Assembly: GCA_003024985.2 (NCBI GenBank)
Contig: PXIH01S0019348.1
DNA: 10,336 bases
Reading direction: 5' to 3' (one strand)
Source: Euperipatoides rowelli
Lineage: Eukaryota > Onychophora > Udeonychophora > Euonychophora > Peripatopsidae
Shown: positions 1-6,319 of the stretch, one piece after another
How the letters are laid out: each line of letters opens with the position of its first letter
Position numbering within the stretch: position 1 is the stretch's first letter
The notes under the pieces: generated by a model
The model's input: only the letters and a program-made list of their open reading frames with translations
Databases searched by the model: none
What the model was told of the DNA's origin: nothing
Program-made: the position numbers and the translations under genes

Positions 1-3
1 CTC

Positions 4-17
4 CCCTAACCCTAACC
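4..17. repeat. Telomere-like CCCTAA repeat, two units
   Basis: The window opens with two consecutive CCCTAA units followed by CC, which is the complement of the TTAGGG telomeric repeat used by most animals. Two units are too few to show a telomere. They could be an interstitial remnant, the target site of a retroelement, or chance. The left context is cut off by the window edge, so the true length of the tract is unknown. Confidence 0.4.
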
Positions 18-80
18 ACACTTAAAATATCTACAGACCTACACTTTAACTAGCTTCACTACTTTATTTGTCGACCTATT

Positions 81-176
81 AAAAAATAAAGACATAACTA
101 AAAAATAAAGACATAACTTAAAAAATAAAGACATAACTTAAAAAATAAAGACATAACTTAAAAAATAAAGACATAA
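81..176. repeat. Five-copy tandem array, 20-bp unit
   Basis: A 20-bp unit (A6-TAAAGACATAACTT) is repeated at 81, 100, 120, 140 and 160. The first copy is one base short and the last is cut at its 3' end. The copies are otherwise identical by eye, which suggests recent expansion compared with the heavily mutated LINE beside it. On the minus strand the array lies exactly where the LINE ORF2 loses its C-terminal coding region. It may therefore mark the junction at which the element was truncated, or be a simple tandem tail acquired there. Confidence 0.9.
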
Positions 177-177
177 T

Positions 178-1437
178 CTTAGCATTTTTATTAAGACTCG
201 GAATAGCCTATATTTCCGATGCATACAAAAATACCGATCTGACCATGGTGCAAAACAATTTGTTAGCTATGTTTAAATTCCATCAATTGGCTCCCTTTAA
301 TATGGATATAATTCTATTTTCAGCCATTCTAGTTTTGCTAAGTCTTTCCTTCCTTTGTTGAGAAAAAACCCAATTCTAGTCAAATCTTACACCCAAGTAT
401 TTGTAATGGTCTACTATCTCTATTATTTTGTCTTTCCATTTCCATTGAAATCTATTGTATTGATTAGACCCATTCCTAAAAATCTTGGCTATATTGACAA
501 TTAAGTAGTTATCTCTACATAGTCAAAAAAGAGATTCATTTTCTTCTGTAGATTAATAGAAGAATCCACTATGGTTACTAGGTGATCTGCAAAGAGTAAT
601 CCATGAAAAATAGTGTCCATTTGAGTTCCAGGTATATTACTCATTTCCAATTTCTTATAAAAAAATGAAAAGCAATGGACTCAAAGAATCACCTTGCAAA
701 ATGCAGTGTTGTACATTTATTTCATAATGAGGTTCCAAACCCCTAAAAGTAATCTTAGCGTTTTTATAAATATTAATTATTGTATTAAAAAATTTAGTGC
801 TAATGCCTTCATTTGATAATTTACCAAAAAGTAAATAGTGTTCGATACAATCGAAGGCTTTTGATAAATCAAAAAAAAAAAAAGCTACAAACAATTTTCC
901 ACCTTTTTGGTGTAATTTTTTATATATTAGTGTATTTAAAACGGATATGTGATCCACTGTTGAGTAATTCTTTCAATAATCTGTTTGGGCTTCATGGAGT
1001 ATGCATTTTCTATTTAACCAGTTAATGAATCTTTTTGCTAGAATACCCAAAAATAGTTAAAAAAAAACTAAGAAGTGATATGGGTCTAAAATTCTCCGGT
1101 TTATTTTTGTTTCCTTTTTTATATATTGGAACAATCATACTTTTCAACAAAACAACAGATATATTTTCCAAATTCCAAATTTTGTTATATCTTTGCAGAT
1201 GTTGTAAGAATGTTTCATTAAAGTTTTTTTATATGTTCATTCAGTATAGTCATAACCTGATGCTTTTCGTAGTTTTAGTGCTTTAACTGCTATAGACAAC
1301 TCTAACATTGTAAAATCCCTATCTATAATTTCATCAACTTTAAATGTGAAAATACAAAAGCTCAGATTACTGCTGCCCTGCAAGTGCTCAAACAAAAAAT
1401 TCCTCCAATCCATTATATTAATCTCTGTTTTCATCAT
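178..1437 (-). pseudogene. LINE ORF2 reverse transcriptase (broken, C-terminus missing)
   Basis: Reverse transcriptase motifs appear in order on the minus strand. An open segment at 1437-1237 ends L-K-L-R-K-A-S-G-Y-D, matching the family's usual K-A-P-G-x-D block. N-F-R-P-I-S-L-L follows at 1093-1070, then Y-S-T-V-D-H-I-S-V-L-N before D-L-S-K-A-F-D at 870-850. L-Q-G-D-S-L-S-P-L-L-F is near 696-667, and L-L-F-A-D-H-L-V has its F-A-D-H at 593-582. Family members carry A-D-D at that last site, so the second catalytic aspartate is now histidine. An open stretch covers 957-655, then the frame shifts in the A-run near 658-665. Further on, Y-K-Y-L-G-V and L-Y-A-S-E-I-stop-A-I-P are visible; the usual tryptophan of the last motif has become a stop at 210-208. 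Coding similarity ends near 178, leaving out the C-terminal region. Confidence 0.9.
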
Positions 1438-1885
1438 ACCTTTATTTCATAGTTCCAAAACTCAGAGGGGTTTTTTTTTTATCATTAGTTGATTTACACT
1501 ATTTTTGTAATAAATAACTTTCTTTTTACCAATTAATTGACTCATCTGTCTTCAATAAATTGATAGTTGGCTTCTCAAAAAATATGTATTATTTTTCTTA
1601 CTTTTCTGATTGTTTGATTTATCAATTTTTTCATTTGCTTTTCTTGTAAGTCGATCCATGGTTTTATTTGTCTATTTTCATCTCTCACTGTTTGATCATA
1701 TTTTATCATTTTTAGTTCGATACAAGTGCTCGAAATCAAAATTGTTATTTCTTGAAACCACTCATTAACTCCCACGTTTTCCTCCATTGTTTCCATTTTA
1801 AATGTGAGTTTTTCTTGGTAGATTTCTTTTAGATCATCTTTCCATGAGTATCTCCTGGTTTACCTATTTATTTTGTCTGTCTGTT

Positions 1886-2529
1886 CAAAACTCTTGACCT
1901 TAATATTTATTGGATTATGATCAGAACAACTAAATTCAGATACCTCAAAATCATTTATGCATTGTATAAAACCTGTTGAACACATAGCACAATCAATTAT
2001 ACTATTTCCATTTATACTTTTAAACTAAATTCTCCTTCACTATCACTTTTTTTCATCCATTTATTATGTTGAACTCAAGTTTTATCACAAAATCAAAGTC
2101 TTACCTTTTGAGTTTAGCACCAAATGTTTTGATTCCTTACCATTAAATCCTCATTATGTATATAAATTTGGTAATCGTGTTTACCTATTCTTGCATTCAG
2201 GTCACCTGATGGTCTACCTCCTCCTGGATTATAAGCTACAATTTTGGTGTATTAATAATTACCGGTAATCATTTTAAATTCAATTGTTTTGTGTGACAAG
2301 TTTCTATTAAAAAAACAAACCAATAATTATTTATTTCCCCAAGATTGTATGCATTCCTAAAATTACACCATCCTGCGCAATTCCAGCTTATAATAAAATT
2401 TACTTTATCTTCTAGTGGACGTTGCTGTAACTGCTATTGTGGTTCACTTATATTTGTAGCTATCATCATTTTAGTTTCTTCATTTGTTGATAGGAAATTC
2501 TCATTTTGTTCTTGATTGTAATTAGACAT
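1886..2529 (-). pseudogene. LINE ORF2 N-terminal APE endonuclease (broken)
   Basis: In LINEs this domain nicks the genomic target to start target-primed reverse transcription. Reading the minus strand from an ATG at 2529, the motifs fall in the family order. S-W-N-C-A-G is at 2388-2371, an L-I-E-T motif has its glutamate at 2304-2302, G-D-L-N-A-R-I-G is at 2206-2183, and S-D-H-N-P is at 1925-1911. These correspond to the conserved Asn, Glu, Asp/Asn and Asp-His residues of APE-type endonucleases, so the catalytic set is still recognisable. The motifs lie in different frames separated by stops, for example an in-frame stop shortly before the W-N-C motif and several between 1930 and 2180. The ATG is only a plausible start; the frame further upstream shows no recognised homology. 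Confidence 0.85.
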
Positions 2530-2921
2530 ATGATTTCCTGGTATAATCGATTTTTCTTAATTTGTTATTTTCATCTATTTCATGATACCAATCATTAATT
2601 ACTAACTTGACCCATCTCCTATATATATGTATGTAAAAGGATGTCATCATCTTTGGAAAATGTATGTTTAATAATTTCTACATTTTACAAATACAAGTAA
2701 TAGTATTTAAACTCTCTGCTTCAAACAATATTTTGTAATTCATAGTAATATTAATTTTTAATTACTATAAAAGTTCTATAAAATATAAATCTTACAATAG
2801 AATAAGCATTTATTGTAATATCATAACAGAGACAATATTTTAAATACTGTGGCTCTCATTTGAAAAGTGCATTCAAAACTCATTGCGGTTAATTTTTTTT
2901 TTAAACTTTCAGTATAAGAAA

Positions 2922-3005
2922 ACATGAAGTGAGGACTGACGTTTCACGTTACATTTTATACAACCTTTGCAAAAATTTTTGGATAAACTGCAGTATCGTA
3001 CCGGT
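2922..3005 (+). repeat. Dispersed repeat, copy A (interrupted by the foldback)
   Basis: This stretch resembles the reverse complement of 5836-6000. The best part is a 23-base exact match, 2977-2999 against 5840-5862 on the other strand, containing GGATAAACTGCAGTATCGT. A weaker match at the other edge begins ACATGAAG (around 2924 here, around 5993 in copy B). Both copies can be read as F-W-I-N-C-S-I-V-P, which may reflect a former coding sequence or just nucleotide identity. The repeat probably continues to the right of the foldback, from 3613. The family is not recognised. Confidence 0.6.
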
Positions 3006-3009
3006 TTAA

Positions 3010-3136
3010 TTTCATTAATTTAATAATTTATTTTCAATTATTTAATAAGATTTCTGCACCTGTTAATTTCAATAATTTAAATCTGGTAATTTTTAATTTC
3101 AACAATTTAAATAATTAAAAATTAATTGTAAATGGA
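3010..3136 (+). repeat. Left arm of the foldback inverted repeat
   Basis: This arm starts TTTCATTAATTTAATAA and ends near AATGGA. It is the reverse complement of the right arm except for a few substitutions and indels. The largest difference lies around 3050-3062, where the arms do not align cleanly. Confidence 0.85.
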
Positions 3137-3234
3137 TTTTAAGTTTGTGTGTTATTTGGGAGTCTAGGTGCTAAACCATATACTGCTTCAAACTAGCGTC
3201 TGGATCTCAGACCTACCATGCAGACTATGAAACT

Positions 3235-3296
3235 ACATACTAACCTTAACTGTACACTGACATATACATACTAATCTTAACTATACACTGACCATA
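3235..3296 (+). repeat. Two 31-bp tandem units inside the foldback
   Basis: ACATACTAACCTTAACTGTA starts a 31-bp unit at 3235 that is repeated from 3266 with only a few substitutions. The unit lies in the single-stranded part of the predicted fold, on the left side only, which makes the left inner spacer much longer than the right one. Confidence 0.8.
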
Positions 3297-3339
3297 ACTA
3301 CAGCTTAAATATTAAAGTCTAAATAAATTAATAAACTAA

Positions 3340-3392
3340 CAGCCAATCCAAGATCGGCTTGCACACAGAATGCAAGTTGATCTCTTTGGCTG
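3340..3392. repeat. Innermost stem-loop of the foldback
   Basis: CAGCCAA, AGATC and CTTGCA in 3340-3363 find their complements in order in 3371-3392, leaving a loop of about seven bases. This would be the tip of the larger hairpin. It is GC-richer than its surroundings. No tRNA or SINE promoter boxes were recognised in it. Confidence 0.7.
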
Positions 3393-3463
3393 TTTTGGGG
3401 CTGATGACAATGGTAAGTCTGAGATCCAGATACAAGTTGTTTCAATTAGTCCAATCCCTCAAC

Positions 3464-3608
3464 CCATTTAAAATTAATTTTTAATTATTTAAATTTTTGA
3501 AATTAAAAATTACCAGATTTAAATTATTTAAATTAAATGTTTGAAATTAAGCAGTACAACAATCTATTATTAAATTATTGAGAATAAATTATTAAATAAT
3601 TGTTGAAA
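3464..3608 (-). repeat. Right arm of the foldback inverted repeat
   Basis: This arm begins CCATTTAAAATTAATTTT and ends TTGTTGAAA just before TTAA. It carries some extra bases relative to the left arm around 3526-3570. Confidence 0.85.
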
Positions 3609-3612
3609 TTAA

Positions 3613-3645
3613 CCCAAGAGTGCCCGCTCACGGTCTCTGAGACCG
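3613..3645 (+). repeat. Right flank of the foldback with a short perfect palindrome
   Basis: After TTAA the sequence reads CCCAAGAGTGCCCGCTCA and then CGGTCTCTGAGACCG at 3631-3645, a palindrome with a three-base centre. The reverse complement of 5800-5826 reads CCCTAGAGAGAGC at the equivalent place, so this is probably the continuation of dispersed repeat copy A. Alternatively, TTAA-CCC followed by a palindrome could be the end of a separate piggyBac-like element. Confidence 0.35.
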
Positions 3646-3783
3646 ATGAAAACTTTTTTCTTGAATATCTTTTAATACGCATTCACAAAAGTTTTACAAG
3701 CTTGAGTAGCTTCCTAAANAGGGAGGGTGGGATTAAGGAGGAGAGTAGCATTAAGGGATAATGCAGTGAGAGAAGTTCTAAAA

Positions 3784-3813
3784 TGGCCGGGCAACGCCGG
3801 GTACTTCAGCTAG
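3784..3813 (+). other. Helitron 3' terminal hairpin and CTAG end
   Basis: CCGG at 3787-3790 pairs with CCGG at 3797-3800 around a GCAACG loop. Outer pairs (T3784-A3803 and a G-T wobble at 3785-3802) suggest an originally longer stem with one mismatch at 3786-3801. The tail then reads TACTTCAG and ends CTAG at 3810-3813, with host T at 3814. This arrangement is the Helitron 3' termination signal. Confidence 0.68.
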
Positions 3814-3814
3814 T

Positions 3815-4130
3815 TAAAAATAATTTAAACTGATTTATAAAGAATAATGAACTGTTGGTTGGGAGGGAGGAGGTATGTATGTCTAAGATGCCTTATCCTG
3901 AAACTCACACATATGTAAGAAAGCATTTTAATTTCAACAAAAATTAATTGACAACTTCACCATCAACAATTTGAGTTTCTCTTAGACAAATGAATGCCTA
4001 ATTTAAACCACTTTATCAGAAATTATGAAAATCACAGCAACTCCAAATGTTAGCCAAATGTTGTTCATTTTTTTAAATAAAACTATAGTTTTTAAAATGA
4101 TTTTTCTTTCTTCCACTTATCTTCTTTGCC
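3815..4130. other. Intergenic AT-rich DNA, no gene seen
   Basis: No coding similarity, repeat or RNA gene was recognised here. Stops are dense in all frames and base composition is AT-rich with a short purine patch near 3860. Confidence 0.6.
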
Positions 4131-4148
4131 TCCCTCTTTGATTACGAG

Positions 4149-4193
4149 ACGGAGTGGCTTTGGGAACAAGAGGAGAAAGTCGACACGATTAAA
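4149..4193 (+). other. Candidate 45-nt internal exon (unproven)
   Basis: A long pyrimidine-rich tract (about 4100-4140) leads to ACGAG at 4144-4148. A GC-richer block of exactly 45 bases follows, then GTAATC at 4194, so acceptor and donor dinucleotides are both present. The block is in phase and reads T-E-W-L-W-E-Q-E-E-K-V-D-T-I-K. The composition is clearly different from the surrounding AT-rich DNA. The peptide was not recognised as part of any protein. The donor lacks the full GTAAGT consensus and the acceptor AG follows a purine-containing hexamer, so this may be a chance patch. It is the best trace of a host gene in the window. Confidence 0.25.
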
Positions 4194-4199
4194 GTAATC

Positions 4200-5332
4200 T
4201 TTACTTATCTTGACAAAAATATCAATAATTATATTTTTGTAACAAATCTTCCATGTGAAAGAAAAGTGTTTTTTAGTAGCTGCTAGACTACAATGACACT
4301 CAACATTTTGAAAGAAAGATAAGAATCAATCCTATCAGATGTAAACATAATCTTTATAGTAATGAAGACTGTAAGACAAGAGATTTGTATCATAAAACTC
4401 TGCTTTAATTACAGAGTAAGTACAGTTTTTTTCTTTCTTATTCATTAATTTTTTAAATGTTATTTCAAGTGGGAATATGAAGTGATGTGGTAGATCTAAA
4501 CTCATAGAATGATGGGTAAATATATCTAAACATTGTCATGAAAAAAAAACTATAAAGTTTATTAATTGGTGGGTTTATGTTTAAAAAAAGTTGATTGTGA
4601 ATTATTTGGTTTGTGCTACTGTATATTTTAACCACTCTTAAGCACTGTCTGTTTATAAGAGGTCTGCAACAAAAATTAATTACAAGTTTCATTAATTCAT
4701 GTATTTTTTTTAAATAAGTCAATTATATTTTTGTAAACACAAGGTTTTAGATTAAATTGAGAAATAATAGAAAAATTGTTTTCTTTTTTCAAAGTTTATT
4801 ATTTTTTTATTAAAGGACTATATGGTCTTAAACTGGTGACAAAAATGGATTCTATATTTATTTATTATTTTCAAAGACAATCACTAAACAAAACAATCCC
4901 AATTGGTTAAAAAAAATCCCCCCCTTCCCCCCAGAAAAAAACCCAGTTATTTCAAAATGAATTAATACCTTTTAACTCCTAACCCACTGAAAGCTTTAGT
5001 GCTGTCTGTATCCATTAGGGACTACTGATTCCAGGAATAAGTATGAAAAAGATGTAGGCCTATTGGTTATGTAAAAAAAAAAATATGGGGGGGGGGGGAG
5101 TAGGGAAAAGGAGATACTACAAAGGAAGAGATATTTTAATAACATTGGAGGCCTCCGGGCACCCTTATAAATGAGGCTCTATGTCTTTACTAGAAAATTT
5201 TGCAATTATTGTTAGGATAAAAACTAAAAGAATGGAAACAATATATGAACAGTTTACATTTTTTATAACATAAAAAGGTAATTTTATTAAAAATAGGCAG
5301 ATGATAAAACAGTGATTTCTAGGTGTCATGAA
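4200..5332. other. Non-coding AT-rich DNA with C and G homopolymers
   Basis: No gene was recognised here. An 85-codon minus-strand open frame at 4722-4465 and a 77-codon one at 5398-5165 have no motif and fit chance in AT-rich DNA. Two base-skewed tracts stand out: C7-TT-C6 at 4918-4932 and G12 at 5087-5098, 155 bases apart. Confidence 0.55.
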
Positions 5333-5383
5333 CTTTTCACTTATTTGTAATGCTCCTTGGGAAGAAAAGTTAAATAACCTGTC
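5333..5383 (+). repeat. Inverted repeat, left copy
   Basis: This 51-bp segment matches 5474-5524 on the opposite strand at 44 of 51 positions by eye. Reading this copy on the plus strand gives F-S-L-I-C-N-A-P-W-E-E-K-L-N-N-L. The other copy, read on the minus strand, gives F-S-H-I-C-N-A-L-R-E-E-N-L-N-N-L. The differences keep the frame, which suggests both derive from one coding repeat. The W...N-N-L-P pattern loosely recalls the C-terminus of LINE ORF2 proteins, but that is only a guess. Confidence 0.72.
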
Positions 5384-5473
5384 TTTTAGCATAAACAAAA
5401 CTATTAAGTTGAGGAAAGCACTTGCATGCCTATAAATTTCTTATTTAATTTTGGTTTTAATTCATCTATTGAA

Positions 5474-5524
5474 GGCAGGTTATTTAGATTTTCTTCCCGA
5501 AGAGCATTACAAATATGTGAAAGG
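5474..5524 (-). repeat. Inverted repeat, right copy
   Basis: This is the partner of 5333-5383, with a 90-base spacer. On the minus strand the open phrase continues past the arm as L-P-S-I-D-E-L-K-P-K-L-N-K-K-F-I, so this copy extends further than the left one. The pair could be a remnant of two insertions in opposite orientation or a local inverted duplication. Confidence 0.72.
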
Positions 5525-5820
5525 TTAAGCTAATAGGCACCATGACTTTTCTATAAATTTGCAAATTTAAAAGCATTGTTTTCGTTTGCATTTGTATTGA
5601 AGTTAACGGTAAGTGCAAGGTAGTGAAATAGTTTCATGTTTCAGTTTCCGGTCTAGTTTTTTGCATGTAGCTTTGCTTAAAAACTTATTGCCAAAATTAG
5701 AATAATAAATTTGTTCATTTATTATGTATTTATTTTTTAAAAAAAAACAAAATGACCTTTAAAATAAGTAGAAGATACCTCTATTTGCATGTTAAATCAT
5801 TACAAAGAGAACAGCTCTCT
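5525..5820. other. Non-coding AT-rich DNA
   Basis: No gene or clear repeat was recognised. A perfect GTAAGT donor-like hexamer follows GTTAACG near 5603-5615, but no convincing exon precedes it. Confidence 0.5.
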
Positions 5821-6002
5821 CTAGGGTTAACCAGTAGGAACGATACTGCAGTTTATCCAAAATTTTAACACCCTTGCATATGTTTCAATGAAAATTTTTT
5901 GTTTGGCAAAAATATATTGGCTGAGAGAAATGAAAATTTTCAGCCAATATACTTGCCAAATAAAAAATTTTCTATCCATATCTGCCTCTGCTTCATGTTG
6001 AA
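5820..6002 (-). repeat. Dispersed repeat, copy B (apparent empty site for the foldback)
   Basis: Read on the minus strand, this copy runs from about 6002 to 5831, then has a single TTAA at 5830-5827 and CCCTAGAG. Copy A shows the same order but with 599 bp between two TTAA sites. The match is strongest at 5840-5862 (23 bases exact against 2977-2999). Copy B contains an additional 83-nt hairpin that copy A lacks. A 68-codon open frame on the minus strand (6033-5827) covers this repeat. It has no recognised domain and is probably incidental, because it runs straight through the hairpin. Confidence 0.55.
5890..5972. repeat. Near-perfect hairpin (35/33-nt arms, 15-nt loop)
   Basis: The arm 5890-5924 pairs with 5940-5972, with only one substitution and a short stretch of mismatch or indel near TTTGGCAA. 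The loop is GAGAAATGAAAATTT. The size and stem length resemble an animal pre-microRNA, but stems this perfect are equally typical of palindromic MITEs. No known microRNA was recognised. The structure is absent from copy A of the surrounding repeat, so it may be an insertion. Confidence 0.75.
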
Positions 6003-6130
6003 ATAAATAAAAATAATGTAGACCTGCAGTCACACCTACATAAAGAGCCTAAATTTAAAATCATGTGACATTCCATTTAAAGACTTTAGAACTATTCCCT
6101 CCCTTTCTACCCTATTGAATTATATAGAAC

Positions 6131-6300
6131 CGTGTGTGGTCCAACCTTTTTCTTTCAAAGGATGGGTACCGCAACGTTTTTGTCTTAAAAGAGCACGATA
6201 CAAACCAACGATGGGCCAAATACTTTGACTTTTATTTTTCTTCCAAAAGTCAATGGCAGAAACATTTTTCATTGAAGGGCGGAATGAAGCTATTTTTTTT
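6131..6300 (+). mobile_element. Possible hAT-type terminal region (weak)
   Basis: GTGTGTGGTCCAACCTTTTT at 6131 followed by GATGGGTACCG and later GATGGGCCAAATACTTTG resembles the ends of hAT transposons, which often start CAGTGGTCCCCAACCTTTTT and carry GGGCC subterminal motifs. No matching right terminus or target-site duplication was found, and no transposase is encoded. Two overlapping 60-70-codon open frames on opposite strands here are probably a by-product of the raised GC content. Confidence 0.25.
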
Positions 6301-6319
6301 CTTTCACGAGTTGATGTAG

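Larger units (their letters stand above)
178..2614 (-). mobile_element. Degenerate APE-type non-LTR retrotransposon (LINE), ORF2 region
   Basis: On the minus strand, a discontinuous coding region reads in the order APE endonuclease, linker, reverse transcriptase, which is the layout of ORF2 in CR1, L2, RTE-X and Jockey-type LINEs. Many stops and frame changes break it, so it cannot be active. The endonuclease lies at about 1890-2400, a basic linker with a K-P-W-I-D motif at about 1575-1800, and the reverse transcriptase at about 180-1440. The sequence between 2530 and 2614 has no recognised content and may be 5' UTR or ORF1-ORF2 spacer. No ORF1 and no typical 3' tail were found. The 3' side ends at the 20-bp tandem array, which is unusual because LINEs normally lose their 5' ends. 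Clade assignment is uncertain from sequence reading alone. Confidence 0.88.
3010..3608. mobile_element. Foldback / MITE-like element, 599 bp, with long terminal inverted repeats
   Basis: The two ends are long inverted repeats: 3010-3136 pairs with 3464-3608. The best block, 3074-3135 against 3464-3525, matches at 60 of 62 positions; the outer parts differ by indels. A second, inner inverted pair (3200-3218 with 3411-3429, one mismatch) and a third (3340-3363 with 3371-3392) lie in between, so the whole element could fold into one long interrupted hairpin. It has no coding capacity and must have used enzymes from another element. TTAA target duplications point to the piggyBac group, but the TTTCA end is not the usual CCC-type piggyBac terminus, so the class is unresolved. 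A base is ambiguous at 3719, outside the element. Confidence 0.72.
3006..3612. repeat. TTAA direct repeats flanking the foldback
   Basis: TTAA is present at 3006-3009 and again at 3609-3612, immediately outside the inverted-repeat arms (TTTCA... and ...TGAAA). This is the pattern expected of a four-base target-site duplication. TTAA is common in DNA this AT-rich, so the duplication alone would be weak. The apparent empty site at 5827-5830 is what supports it. Confidence 0.5.
2615..3813 (+). mobile_element. Probable non-autonomous Helitron
   Basis: The 3' end is the strongest evidence: a GC-rich CCGG-GCAACG-CCGG hairpin about ten bases before a terminal CTAG, followed by a host T, as in Helitrons that end CTRR|T. 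The proposed 5' end is TCTCCTATATATATG at 2615, preceded by a host A, giving the A|TC...CTRR|T arrangement without target-site duplication. Helitrons transpose by rolling-circle replication using a Rep/helicase protein. None is encoded here, so mobilisation would have needed a relative elsewhere. About half of the 1,199 bp is a foldback element inserted into it. The 3' end is fairly secure. The 5' partner was chosen because it has the right bases and a TATATA-rich start, and it could be wrong. It lies next to the presumed 5' side of the left LINE, but insertion into that LINE cannot be shown. Confidence 0.5.

Noticed and set aside
81-176. CRISPR-like array
   Set aside because: The units are directly adjacent with no unique spacers, and the setting is an animal-type genome, so it is a simple tandem repeat.
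813-1286. Two plus-strand open frames (813-1025 and 1035-1286)
   Set aside because: They lie antisense to the LINE reverse transcriptase, whose minus-strand motifs are clear; no motif supports the plus-strand reading.
3340-3392. tRNA or tRNA-derived SINE
   Set aside because: The stem-loop has no cloverleaf, no T-loop GTTCRA box and no anticodon arm; it fits the inner tip of the foldback better.
4465-4722. 85-codon minus-strand open frame
   Set aside because: It contains no recognisable domain, has AT-driven composition (many I, N, F, K, Y) and no splice or repeat context.
5165-5398. 77-codon minus-strand open frame with hydrophobic stretches
   Set aside because: It overlaps the left copy of the 5333-5524 inverted repeat in the wrong direction for the shared peptide. 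The hydrophobic look follows from AT-rich codons.
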